Made by a program: the position numbers and the translations under genes
NCBI GenBank assembly: GCA_013285405.1
Contig: CP053446.1
Coordinates: forward strand, 1,463,985-1,527,984
DNA length: 64,000 bases
Source of the DNA: Ignavibacteriota bacterium
GTDB lineage: Bacteria; Bacteroidota; Ignavibacteria; Ignavibacteriales; Ignavibacteriaceae
Direction of reading: 5' to 3'
Part shown: one piece after another, positions 27,728 to 36,548 of the stretch
Numbering within the stretch: position 1 is the first letter of the stretch
How the letters are laid out: each line of letters begins with the position of its first letter
The notes under the pieces: generated by a model
Told to the model about the DNA's origin: nothing
Databases searched by the model: none
The model's input: only the letters and a program-made list of their open reading frames with translations

Positions 27728-28069
27728 ATGGAAGCAATCAATAAAACTATTCATAATGGAATAGTAATCGAGAAAGTTAATTTAATCAGAGCTACATTGA
27801 ATGAAGCTCATGATATAAAAGAGATTTTAAGTGAGGATATGTTTGACTATCAGAAAATAATAGTGGATTTAGCCGCTTGTGAATATGTTGACAGCACTTT
27901 TCTTGGCGCATTAGTTTATTCTTATCGTAAAATGAAAGAACGCAACGGGACTATAGTACTGGTTATTAACGATAACTTTTTATCGAAATCTATTGTCTTT
28001 AGTGGAATATCATCAGTCTTTAAAGTTTATTACACCTTCAAAGATGCGCTTGCAAGCTTAACTGAATAA
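27728..28069 (+). CDS. STAS-domain anti-sigma-factor antagonist
   Basis: 113 residues, a stand-alone STAS fold. The segment IIVDLAACEYVDSTFLGALV contains the DS(T/S)xLG motif with the serine that anti-sigma kinases phosphorylate in SpoIIAA/RsbV proteins. It would bind an anti-sigma factor when unphosphorylated and free the sigma factor. No RsbW/SpoIIAB-type kinase lies within the window. PP2C phosphatases that could dephosphorylate it are encoded at 29490-30659 and 55076-56305. Confidence 0.9.
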   Translation: MEAINKTIHNGIVIEKVNLIRATLNEAHDIKEILSEDMFDYQKIIVDLAACEYVDSTFLGALVYSYRKMKERNGTIVLVINDNFLSKSIVFSGISSVFKVYYTFKDALASLTE

Positions 28070-28259
28070 ATTATAAAAGAGTTGTTAGTGATTAACGAAC
28101 ACAACGCAAATCTCGATTCAGTGACGACTAATTTGTCCATCAATCTCATCAATAAATTATCAATCAATTATTATTCAGTAAAATTAACCGCAAATATCCA
28201 CTAATTGCGACGACAAAAATGGTTGCTTCTGGAAATACTTTCTAAGTTTGAGGGTTCAT

Positions 28260-28275
28260 TGGCACACAGGTTGGG
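28260..28275 (+). promoter_or_regulatory. Sigma-54-like promoter candidate for the 43-residue protein
   Basis: TGGCACACAGGTTGGG has the TGGCAC -24 half and TTGG where TTGC would be expected. It ends 35 bases before the ATG at 28311. It shares the flanking TTCATTGG with the element at 27676. Confidence 0.3.
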
Positions 28276-28310
28276 AAGCATAAGAAACTAATAACTATAG
28301 CAGGAGAACA

Positions 28311-28442
28311 ATGACAACTTTTTTCATATTACTCGGGATACTGCTTACAAGCATCATCATCCTGACTGTTCAAATCAAGTCATCGCAAAAGAAAGAAATA
28401 GAAGAAATAGATCAGCTATTTAAGGAAACAGATAACGTTTAA
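28311..28442 (+). CDS. 43-residue single-pass membrane micro-protein
   Basis: A short gene with a strong ribosome site (CAGGAG, five bases before ATG). The protein starts MTTFFILLGILLTSIIIL, one membrane helix with few residues before it. A charged tail follows (QIKSSQKKEIEEIDQLFKET). It is directly followed by two strong hairpins, the second a classic terminator, which supports it as a real, separately transcribed gene. Family unknown. It may be a regulator of a membrane enzyme or a stress-induced peptide; both are guesses. Confidence 0.65.
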   Translation: MTTFFILLGILLTSIIILTVQIKSSQKKEIEEIDQLFKETDNV

Positions 28443-28469
28443 CGACCAATCATAATCATTGATTGTCGT
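28442..28469 (+). other. Inverted repeat overlapping the stop codon of the micro-protein
   Basis: ACGACCAATCA pairs with TGATTGTCGT around a short loop, with one bulged C. It begins at the last base of the TAA and precedes the terminator hairpin, giving a double-hairpin 3' end. Confidence 0.6.
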
Positions 28470-28477
28470 CTTAAAAA

Positions 28478-28520
28478 CCCCGCTGCACAATAGGGTGAGT
28501 GCTGTGGGGCTTTTTATTTT
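28478..28520 (+). terminator. Strong Rho-independent terminator
   Basis: CCCCGCTGCAC and GTGCTGTGGGG form an 11-bp stem with one mismatch and a wobble, loop of 10, followed by CTTTTTATTTTT. An A tract before the stem could make it act in both directions. Confidence 0.85.
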
Positions 28521-28697
28521 TAGCTCATAATTTTCATAGCAAGAATTCAATTTCGTTCTGGTGGGAATTAAATTAAATTTAGTGAATTGAAGTGGTGGAT
28601 AATAAATTTTGCGATATTAAAATGAAAAATATTTCAATGTTGATGAAAAGGTATTCAGAATGAAACCAAAATCAAATAAAATCGTTTTCCCAAAATT

Positions 28698-29447
28698 TTA
28701 TCCATTAACTTTTCCAACTCTCAAATATAAAGTCCAGTTAATTTTTCTTCTTAGTTTTTCATCTCCCCAAGCTAAAAGCAACTCTTCCCAAATTTCTTTT
28801 AGTGGATGATAACCTTTTTTCTGCTGAAATATTTTTGTTCCTGACCAACTACTTAAAAATCCAGCAACCTGATTAAGATCCCATTCAGTTATCATTTCAA
28901 ATTCGGGTGGAGATAATTCATCAAATGGGAAAGGCAAATCTGCATAGCGATTATCAACATAATGGAATTGTTCAGGCCAGTAATCTTTTAAAATCTCTCT
29001 GTAATATTTAATTAATAGTTTGTCTATTTCCGGAGTGATTGTAAAAAGATGATATCCCCAAACAGCAATAATTCCATCAGGTTTTAAAACTCTTTTTACT
29101 TCCGAATAAAATTTTTCAAAATCGAACCAGTGAACTGCCGAAGCAACTGTAACCAGATCAGCACTTGAATTTTCAACAGAAACTTTTTCAGCCGGTTCGT
29201 TTTTAAAAATTATTTTTGGATGTTTTGATGATTGTTCTAACTGCTCTTTACTTGCATCGGTTGCAATAATTTTATCAAAATAGTCTGCAAGTGAAATTGC
29301 TGCTTGTCCATTTCCAGTTCCGCAATCCCATGCTAATTGATGTTGTTTGCAAATACTTGCAAGATATTCAAAAAGTTTTTTAGGATATGAAGGTCTGTAT
29401 CTGGAATATGTTTCCGCCAGCTCAGAAAAATGATCTTCGAATTTCAT
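28698..29447 (-). CDS. Class I SAM-dependent methyltransferase
   Basis: 249 residues. Motif I is LAWDCGTGNGQAAISLA (about 38-54), acidic loop IIATDAS, motif IV-like DLVTVASAVHWFDF and post-motif VLKPDGIIAVWGY. The layout matches small trans-aconitate-methyltransferase-like proteins of Bacteroidota. The substrate cannot be deduced. Stands alone between the micro-protein terminator and the signalling operon, on the same strand as the latter. Confidence 0.85.
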   Translation of the reverse strand: MKFEDHFSELAETYSRYRPSYPKKLFEYLASICKQHQLAWDCGTGNGQAAISLADYFDKIIATDASKEQLEQSSKHPKIIFKNEPAEKVSVENSSADLVTVASAVHWFDFEKFYSEVKRVLKPDGIIAVWGYHLFTITPEIDKLLIKYYREILKDYWPEQFHYVDNRYADLPFPFDELSPPEFEMITEWDLNQVAGFLSSWSGTKIFQQKKGYHPLKEIWEELLLAWGDEKLRRKINWTLYLRVGKVNG

Positions 29448-29489
29448 AAAAATTGAATGTTGGATTAAATGTATCTTTTAATGATTAAA

Positions 29490-30659
29490 CTATCTCTTCA
29501 AATATTTTAATGCCAGGCAGGTAATATCATCAGATTGCTCAACACCGTTTGTAAAATTTTTCACTGTCTCAAAAACATTCGCAACTATTTTTTCAGCGCT
29601 TGAAACACTATTTATTTTAAGTGATTGAAGTAATCTCTCTTCTTTAAAATCTTCTTCATTGCTGTTGAAAGCCTCTGTTACTCCATCAGTATAGAAAAAA
29701 ATACTTTCTCCCGGCTTTAGCATAATTATGTTTGATTGATATTCTGTTGACTTAATGGTCCCGAGCAATAATCCTCCAACATCATCAAGCAGTTTAGTGG
29801 TTCCATCATTAGAGATTAAATAAGGTGAATTGTGACCACCATTTGCATACTCAAAAGCTCCGTTTCTTGTATCGAGCACTCCATAAAAAACTGTAACAAA
29901 CATATTCGGCGGACTTTCATCAACGAGCAAATTGTTTACTTCAAATAGAACCGAGTCAGTCGGCAAACCTTTGTATGCAGTTGCTTTAATTAATGTTTTG
30001 CAAACAGCCATCAGAAGTGCAGCAGCAATTCCTTTACCGGAAACATCGCCGATTACAACTCCCAGCCTGTATTTATCAATTAAGAAAAAATCATAGAGAT
30101 CGCCACCCACTTCTTTTGCAGGAATCATCTTTGCGTAAATATCAAATTCTTTTCTGTCGGGGAATGCAGGAAAAGTTTTTGGAAGTATTGATGTCTGAAT
30201 TGTGGTTGCAATGTCAAGCTCCTGCTGAAGTGCAACAAGTTTATTATGGCTCACCATTGCTTGTTTGTAAAGATTAATCTCGCTCAGGGATTTTTCAATG
30301 GTGATCTCAAGATCTTTTAAATCTATTGGCTTTGTGATGAAATCATAAGCACCTCTGTTCATTGCAGTTCTGATATTTTCCATATCGCCATACGCAGAAA
30401 CTATGATAGACTTCATCAATTTGTTATTGAGCTCATTTATTTTAGAAAGCAAAGTAAGCCCATCCATCACAGGCATATTAATATCGGTAAGAATCAGATC
30501 GATCGTTCCATCATTTGCAATTTTATCCAAAGCTTCAGATCCATTTTGAGCAAAATGAAATTCGTATTCTTTTGCTTTAATCTTGCTTCGAAACTTCTGG
30601 AGAATAAGTGATTCCAAATCCGGTTCATCATCAACAACTAAAATTTTTGCTAATTGCAT
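29490..30659 (-). CDS. Response regulator with PP2C (RsbU/SpoIIE-type) phosphatase output
   Basis: 389 residues. Receiver domain (1-125) with D10/D11, phospho-acceptor D59 (LILTDINMPVMDG), then a coiled linker (~130-155) and a PP2C_SIG domain (160-389) with GGDLYDFF, GDVSGKGIAAALLM, YANGGHNSPYL, FFYTDGVTEAF and the final SDDITCLAL. The metal-binding Asp residues are all present. It would dephosphorylate a STAS anti-anti-sigma factor when its receiver is phosphorylated. Last gene of the kinase-kinase-propeller-receiver operon, 12 bases after the CheY-like gene. Its receiver resembles that of the neighbour (shared LQKFR/QQKFR start). Confidence 0.93.
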   Translation of the reverse strand: MQLAKILVVDDEPDLESLILQKFRSKIKAKEYEFHFAQNGSEALDKIANDGTIDLILTDINMPVMDGLTLLSKINELNNKLMKSIIVSAYGDMENIRTAMNRGAYDFITKPIDLKDLEITIEKSLSEINLYKQAMVSHNKLVALQQELDIATTIQTSILPKTFPAFPDRKEFDIYAKMIPAKEVGGDLYDFFLIDKYRLGVVIGDVSGKGIAAALLMAVCKTLIKATAYKGLPTDSVLFEVNNLLVDESPPNMFVTVFYGVLDTRNGAFEYANGGHNSPYLISNDGTTKLLDDVGGLLLGTIKSTEYQSNIIMLKPGESIFFYTDGVTEAFNSNEEDFKEERLLQSLKINSVSSAEKIVANVFETVKNFTNGVEQSDDITCLALKYLKR

Positions 30660-30671
30660 TTTAAACTTCCC

Positions 30672-31049
30672 TTAAATTGCATTTGGATAATTTAGTTTTT
30701 CTTTCAGCAGGTCGAATTGGAGCGGCTTGGTGAAATAATCCGTTGCTCCAAGATTTCTTGTCATCCGGAAATTTTCTTCATCTCCGTATGCTGTAATCAT
30801 ATAAACTTTTAGGTCAGGATAACGAGCTTTAATTTCTCTCAGTAACTCTATTCCATTCATCTCTGGCATATTGATGTCGGTCAATATCAGGTACTCGTGG
30901 CGATTATCAATCGACTCCAATAATTCAAGTGCAGAAGTCCCATTGAGAGCAAAGTTAATTACTACCTCACCAGATTTAATTTCTTTCCTGAACTTTTGCT
31001 GGAACAGGAATTGAACATCGCTTTCATCATCAACCACTAATAGTTTCAT
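30672..31049 (-). CDS. Single-domain CheY-like receiver
   Basis: 125 residues: D7/D8, phospho-acceptor D58 (LILTDINMPEMNG), T87 region (MITAYGDEE), K108 (FTKPL). No output domain. Likely an intermediate or phosphate sink between the kinases upstream and the receiver-PP2C protein downstream. AAGGAAG precedes the ATG; 13 bases separate it from the repeat-propeller gene. Confidence 0.93.
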   Translation of the reverse strand: MKLLVVDDESDVQFLFQQKFRKEIKSGEVVINFALNGTSALELLESIDNRHEYLILTDINMPEMNGIELLREIKARYPDLKVYMITAYGDEENFRMTRNLGATDYFTKPLQFDLLKEKLNYPNAI

Positions 31050-31062
31050 TTTTCTTCCTTAT

Positions 31063-32520
31063 TTAAAAACTTTCTTCAACCAAGTAAATGCTTGTTCCTT
31101 TTACAACGAGGTAATGGAAACTTTCCGGAGAGTCAAATATGATCTTGTCTCCACCAGCGATAACAATTTCATCATACTCGTTCATCCATTTTTCATCTGC
31201 GACTACAAAGTTTTTATTTCCCCTGACGGCTATATATGCAGTGTGTTTTCCATCGGGACTGAATGTTACATTACCAACGTTTACAAAATTTTCTCCTTGC
31301 TTGCCATCTATAACAGCGAATGCATTGTTTGCGTAAGCGATGTAAGCCATCCTTTTGCCATCCGGACTAAATTGGATCTGACGAACCTCTACGTATGGGC
31401 CTTCTTCTTTACCATCAATGATCATATAAAATTGTTCTGAAAGAGTTGCTAAATAAGCAAAATGCTTACCATCCGGGCTGAAAGTTAAAGTACCGGCTGT
31501 GTAATCATCATAACTTTTACCTTCGATTCCGTCAACGACAACCAACCATTTATCTCCAGATTTTACCGGATACGCCAGTCGATTTCCATCAGGGCTAAAC
31601 CATGTTCCTACTATAAAATCATATTGTTTCCCTTCTTTTCCATCCAGCACAACAAATGATTTATTAACATCATTAGCCAAATAAACTAAATGCTTGCTGT
31701 CATCGCTGAATTGAAGATCACTTATGCCGTTATATTTTTTTTGTTCTTTGTCATCAACAACTACAAATGCGGAGCTGTCCTGCAATACAACAAAAGCCAA
31801 CCGGCTGCCATCCGGACTAAAATGGTTCCAGCTATCTAAATTATCGTAATTATTTATTTCTTTTCCATCAACAATTAAAAATTTTTTTTCACCTTCATCT
31901 GCCATATACTTATAATGTCTACTGTCAGCGCTAAATACAGGTGAATATATGTAATCGTATTGCTTTTCTTCAACTTCGTCAACAACTACAGAAGAATAAG
32001 GTAGAAGCGAAGCTCTATACATAAAACGTTTGCTGTCCGGACTAAAAATAAATTCATATATAATGTCATATGGCTTACTTTCTTTTTCATCAACCACCAT
32101 AATTTGTTTTAAGTCGTTTGATGCAACATAAGCCGTTCGTTTGCCATCAGGGCTGAACATAAAATTTTCCACACTTTTGTAATGCTTTCCTTTAGCACCG
32201 TCAACAACTGCAAAATATTCGTCATTTAATTTTGCTATATAAGCCAGTCTGTTTCCCTCAGGGCTAAATACAAGTGGATTCATAATATCGTCGTATTTAT
32301 TTTCAGGTTTACCATCCAGCACCGCACAGAGCCCGCCTTCTGATCTGATAACATAGGCAATATGTTTGCCGTTAGGACTTACAATGAATGATTCTCTTAT
32401 GAAGGTAGATGTATCAACCTCTGCAAGAAGTGTTTCTTCGACTTCTCTTTGAGGAAAAATATTTGTTGAGTTTGTACAAAAAATAAAAATTAACAGGAGT
32501 GGCTGAAAAATTTTTTTCAT
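31063..32520 (-). CDS. Periplasmic repeat protein, 11 WD40-like/TolB-like units
   Basis: 485 residues with a signal peptide (MKKIFQPLLLIFIFCTNSTN...PQ). Eleven units of about 40 residues follow the pattern (V/I)VDGKExKxYDxI ... FSPDGKxxAYxA. Variants are SPNGK, SPEGN, SPDSK and SADSR. The number exceeds a single 6-8-bladed propeller, so two rings or a superhelix are possible. It is encoded inside a signalling operon between the propeller kinase and the receiver, so it could be a co-sensor. No enzymatic motif. Confidence 0.85.
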   Translation of the reverse strand: MKKIFQPLLLIFIFCTNSTNIFPQREVEETLLAEVDTSTFIRESFIVSPNGKHIAYVIRSEGGLCAVLDGKPENKYDDIMNPLVFSPEGNRLAYIAKLNDEYFAVVDGAKGKHYKSVENFMFSPDGKRTAYVASNDLKQIMVVDEKESKPYDIIYEFIFSPDSKRFMYRASLLPYSSVVVDEVEEKQYDYIYSPVFSADSRHYKYMADEGEKKFLIVDGKEINNYDNLDSWNHFSPDGSRLAFVVLQDSSAFVVVDDKEQKKYNGISDLQFSDDSKHLVYLANDVNKSFVVLDGKEGKQYDFIVGTWFSPDGNRLAYPVKSGDKWLVVVDGIEGKSYDDYTAGTLTFSPDGKHFAYLATLSEQFYMIIDGKEEGPYVEVRQIQFSPDGKRMAYIAYANNAFAVIDGKQGENFVNVGNVTFSPDGKHTAYIAVRGNKNFVVADEKWMNEYDEIVIAGGDKIIFDSPESFHYLVVKGTSIYLVEESF

Positions 32521-32586
32521 AAAGAGGAATCCTTATTAAATTATTTTAAATGGGTAAATTGTAAGTATTAAGTTTGGTATTAATAA

Positions 32587-35500
32587 TTAATTTTCATTCT
32601 TCGGGAGAATAATAATAAACTCAGTGAATTTTCCTTCTTCACTTTCAAATCTGAGTTCACCTTTGTGCTGTTTTACGATAATGTCATAGCTAATTGATAA
32701 TCCCAAACCAGTGCCTTCGCCAGCCGGCTTCGTAGTGAAGAATGGATTAAAAATATTTTTCCTTGTTGACTGAGGAATTCCGCAGCCATTATCCCGTATC
32801 CGGATTTCAACTTTACCTTGCAGATTTTTTGTCGATACTTTAAGTATCGGGGAAAAATCATTCCCGCTTTTTCGTTTCTTTTGGTTTGCTGCATAACAGG
32901 CATTATTAACTAAATTTAGAATTACCCTGCTTATATCCTGCGGCACAAAATTTATTTTTTCAATTGATCTGTCATAATCTTTTTCAATTGTTATGTTGAA
33001 ATCTTTATCCTGCGCCCTGAGACCATGGTATGCAAGGTTTATATCCTGATCAACCAGTTCATTCACATCTACAAGCGCTTTTTCGCCGGAATTTCCCCGT
33101 GAGTGGAGAAGCATTCCCTTAACGATTGAATCAGCACGTTTTCCATGCTGATTTATCTTCTCAAGGTTTTGTTTTAAATTTTCGAGTAATTCAATAACGT
33201 CTTCGGTATTATTATTCTGAAGTTCTATTTTCATTTCATCGAGAAGTTCGCGGCTAACTTCGGAAAAATTGTTTACAAAGTTCAATGGGTTTTTAATTTC
33301 GTGTGCGATGCCGGCAGTTAAAGCTCCCAATGATGCAAGTTTTTGTTGTGTTACAAGTTGTTCCTGAGTTCTTACTATTTCGTCATTTTTGTCACGAAGT
33401 ATTTTAATTGACTGAGCTTTTGATATTGCGGATATAGCATGTTCCCGGAATCTGTTCAGTAACCTTGCAGCCGATCGATCGAAAGGTTTTTCATCTGAAA
33501 AACTATCAAATACAACATATGCTTCAGTAGTTGAATCTCTTTCGACTGCCATTATCAGCATTGATTTGGGCTTTCTAATTTCAGACAGTTTTTCGTCCCC
33601 AAATAACCTTCCCGGAGAATTTATAATATAAATTCCTTTCTCAACTTCATCTGAATTTAATGTATAGCGCTTTGCTAATTCTTCTGCGGTGAAAGATATT
33701 TTATCAAGCTCGTTTAATTTATAACCAGCGGTGAATGCAACTTTAAAAAGATTGTCTTTTTTATCCAGCAGAAATACAGCAGCCATTTCAGCCTGCGGAA
33801 TAAAGTTCATCGTTTGTTTTAGTAAAGAGTTGAAAAGATTGTCAAGATCTTCGGCATTGTTTATTATTCTGACTAATCGATCTACTGTTTCAAGTTCGTC
33901 AGCCTGCTGTTTTAATAATTCTGCTTCACGTAACTTAGCCTTATCACGTTCTTTCCTGATTACTTTCCGACGCATAATTCTGTCTGTTGCAAAAATTCCT
34001 AACAGGATAAGAAATCCATAAAAAGCATAAGCCCAGTTAGTTCGCCACCAAGGCGGTGTAATAATAATAATAAATGGTTTACTATTTTCGTTCCAGGTTC
34101 CATCGTTACCTGAAGATTTAACAATCAAAGTATATTCGCCGGGTTTAAGATTTGTTAAGGTAACATCTCTTTTGTTTCCAAGGATAATCCAATTATTATT
34201 ATAACCTTCAAGTTTATATGCGTAGTTACTCTTTCCTGTGCTGTAATAATTCAGTGCCGAGAATTCAAAATTCAAAATGTTATTCTGGTATGAGAGAATC
34301 AATTTCTCTTTTTCAGAAATTCCTTTTTCTTCAACCATTTCACCGGTGTCTTCATTATATCTTTTCAAAGATGTTATAAGAATTTCTGGTTTAAAGAAAT
34401 TGCCTTTTATGTCTTTAGGGTCAAATACATTAATTCCACCAATACCGCCAAAATATATTTTACCATTTTTCTTGCTTCTGAAAGAAACATCTTCGAACTT
34501 AATTGTTTTTAAACCATCGGACTGATCAAAATTCAGAAAAGTGTTATCGTCCGGATTGAACCGGGATAATCCATAAGCAGTACCAATCCATAATTTTCCT
34601 GAATCATCCTGGAGAATTCCTCTCACAATATCATTTGGTAAACCATCTCGCTGTCTGTAATGAATAAATTTAGCAGTGTCATTATCATTCTTTGGAGGAA
34701 TAAATTTATTTAATCCTCCCCCAAATGTCCCCAGCCAAAGAATTCCTTTCGCATCAATTAAAATTGTTCTCACATCATTACCACTAATGCTGTTAGGATC
34801 TTTAGGATTATGCTTATAACTTTTAAATTTAGGCTGGATGATTGAACCATCTTTATTAAAACGATAATCTGAGATAAGCATATTTAATCCGCCGTCAGCA
34901 GTTCCGATCCATAATTGTCCATCGGAACTCTCTGCAATGCTCATAATTCTGTTGTCGCTTATGCTGCCCGGATAATCTTTATCAAATTTATAATGAAGAA
35001 ATTTAGGTTTTTTTTCATTTGGTGTAGAGATTAGTTTATTCAATCCGCCATTCCAGCTTCCAAACCATAAATTACCTTTTGAATCAGAAAATATTTTTAT
35101 TATTTCACCATTACTTATACTACTGGGGTCTTTAGGATTATGACGATAATGGGTGAAAGAATTTGTTAAAGGATTATATTTATCAAGTCCATCAGAAGTA
35201 CCAATCCAGATTGTTCCCTGAGTATCCTGGAGCAAGCTGTAAACTATGTTGGAACTTGTTCCGTTTACTTCATTATCATTATTAAAGTGATTAAATTTTT
35301 TTGTAACCGGGTTGTATTTATCCAGACCAAGTTCAGTTCCGATCCAAACATTTCCATCTTTATCTTCTAAAACACTCAGCACGTTATCACTAATTAATGA
35401 ATTTTGATCAAAAGCATTATTATGAAAGCTAAAGAATTTTTTCGTATCCTTGTTATGGATATATAAGCCGTTAGTATTAGTCCCAATCCAGATTAAACCG

Positions 35501-36540
35501 GATTTATCCTCGTAAAAGTTGGTAATATTAGGTGCATAAATTCCCAGAGGATCCAACGGATCGATATTTAAATGATCAATCTTTTCTAAGGCTGAATTTT
35601 TATTAGGGTTAAATACATATATTCCCAATGCGTGAGTTCCTAACCAATACTCGCCGTCTGAATCAAGTAAAATACTCATAACATTTTCAAGCGGAATACT
35701 TTTACTAAAGTCAGAGTAAGGATATTGATAAAGAAATTTTCCGGATTTGCTGTCGAACCAGACAATTCCTTTGTAATAATCATTAATCCAAAACAATCCT
35801 GAATGGATCTTATCCTCAATAATAAAATCAATTAAGTTGCTGGGAGATATTTTAGATTCCGAATAATAGCTGATAAACTCATAACCTTTTTTATCTGGTA
35901 AGAGTTTAATTAAAGCTCCTTCATAAGTACTAAGCCATATCACTCCGGATTTATCTTCAAAAACATCAAACACACTATTATTTATAATGTCAGGATTTTG
36001 CGGATCAAATTTGAAATTGATAAAATTAATTTTCTTATTTGATTTAAAAGCCGTGTTTTTTTCTATTAAAGAAAGACCTGTGCGTGTTCCAATCCAAATT
36101 CTCTTTTGATTATCCTCAAAAATTGAATTTATAAGATCTGAAGAGATACTTGAACTTATTTCCGGATTATGAATGTAATTAGTAAAAGTTTCATCTTCCC
36201 TGTTGAACAGACTCAACCCACCTCCAAAAGTACCAATCCACAATCTTCCTTCTTTATCTTCTGATAAACAGGAAATTTTATTTATTCTTAAACTAGTTGA
36301 ATCACCATCAATATGTTTGTAAACTTTAAAATTATAGCCATCGAATCTGTTCAGTCCATCCCATGTAGCAATCCAGATAAACCCTTTGCTGTCCTGTAGA
36401 ATATCTTTAATCATATTCTGTGAAAGTCCCTGTTCTATATCTATATGCTTAAATCGTAAGTTTGGATTTTGAGCAGAAATAAATTCACAAAAAATAATAG
36501 TGATGAATTGAATTAAATATATAGAGATCGGAAAGTTCAT
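32587..36540 (-). CDS. Propeller sensor histidine kinase with cytosolic GAF domain
   Basis: 1317 residues from the ATG at 36540. A TTG at 36552 would overlap the previous stop; I prefer the ATG because the signal peptide (NFPISIYLIQFITIIFCEFISA) starts there. About 720 periplasmic residues of WIGT-type propeller repeats are followed by Y_Y_Y (~745-850), one membrane helix (~865, YAFYGFLILLGIFATD), a coiled coil, a GAF-like domain (~900-1040), HisKA with phospho-acceptor His1080 (GIAHEIKNPLNF) and HATPase (NACYAAN, DNGCGIP, GEGTGLGLS). The phosphate could go to the receivers at 30672 or 29490. The 238-residue end matches that of the neighbouring kinase without gaps. Confidence 0.95.
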   Translation of the reverse strand: MNFPISIYLIQFITIIFCEFISAQNPNLRFKHIDIEQGLSQNMIKDILQDSKGFIWIATWDGLNRFDGYNFKVYKHIDGDSTSLRINKISCLSEDKEGRLWIGTFGGGLSLFNREDETFTNYIHNPEISSSISSDLINSIFEDNQKRIWIGTRTGLSLIEKNTAFKSNKKINFINFKFDPQNPDIINNSVFDVFEDKSGVIWLSTYEGALIKLLPDKKGYEFISYYSESKISPSNLIDFIIEDKIHSGLFWINDYYKGIVWFDSKSGKFLYQYPYSDFSKSIPLENVMSILLDSDGEYWLGTHALGIYVFNPNKNSALEKIDHLNIDPLDPLGIYAPNITNFYEDKSGLIWIGTNTNGLYIHNKDTKKFFSFHNNAFDQNSLISDNVLSVLEDKDGNVWIGTELGLDKYNPVTKKFNHFNNDNEVNGTSSNIVYSLLQDTQGTIWIGTSDGLDKYNPLTNSFTHYRHNPKDPSSISNGEIIKIFSDSKGNLWFGSWNGGLNKLISTPNEKKPKFLHYKFDKDYPGSISDNRIMSIAESSDGQLWIGTADGGLNMLISDYRFNKDGSIIQPKFKSYKHNPKDPNSISGNDVRTILIDAKGILWLGTFGGGLNKFIPPKNDNDTAKFIHYRQRDGLPNDIVRGILQDDSGKLWIGTAYGLSRFNPDDNTFLNFDQSDGLKTIKFEDVSFRSKKNGKIYFGGIGGINVFDPKDIKGNFFKPEILITSLKRYNEDTGEMVEEKGISEKEKLILSYQNNILNFEFSALNYYSTGKSNYAYKLEGYNNNWIILGNKRDVTLTNLKPGEYTLIVKSSGNDGTWNENSKPFIIIITPPWWRTNWAYAFYGFLILLGIFATDRIMRRKVIRKERDKAKLREAELLKQQADELETVDRLVRIINNAEDLDNLFNSLLKQTMNFIPQAEMAAVFLLDKKDNLFKVAFTAGYKLNELDKISFTAEELAKRYTLNSDEVEKGIYIINSPGRLFGDEKLSEIRKPKSMLIMAVERDSTTEAYVVFDSFSDEKPFDRSAARLLNRFREHAISAISKAQSIKILRDKNDEIVRTQEQLVTQQKLASLGALTAGIAHEIKNPLNFVNNFSEVSRELLDEMKIELQNNNTEDVIELLENLKQNLEKINQHGKRADSIVKGMLLHSRGNSGEKALVDVNELVDQDINLAYHGLRAQDKDFNITIEKDYDRSIEKINFVPQDISRVILNLVNNACYAANQKKRKSGNDFSPILKVSTKNLQGKVEIRIRDNGCGIPQSTRKNIFNPFFTTKPAGEGTGLGLSISYDIIVKQHKGELRFESEEGKFTEFIIILPKNEN

Positions 36541-36548
36541 TTTTAAAA

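Noticed and set aside
30672-36540. Idea that the STAS gene at 27728 belongs to the phosphatase operon
   Set aside because: It is on the other strand with its own promoter-like element, and a methyltransferase gene and terminator lie between; a functional link remains possible but is not operonic.
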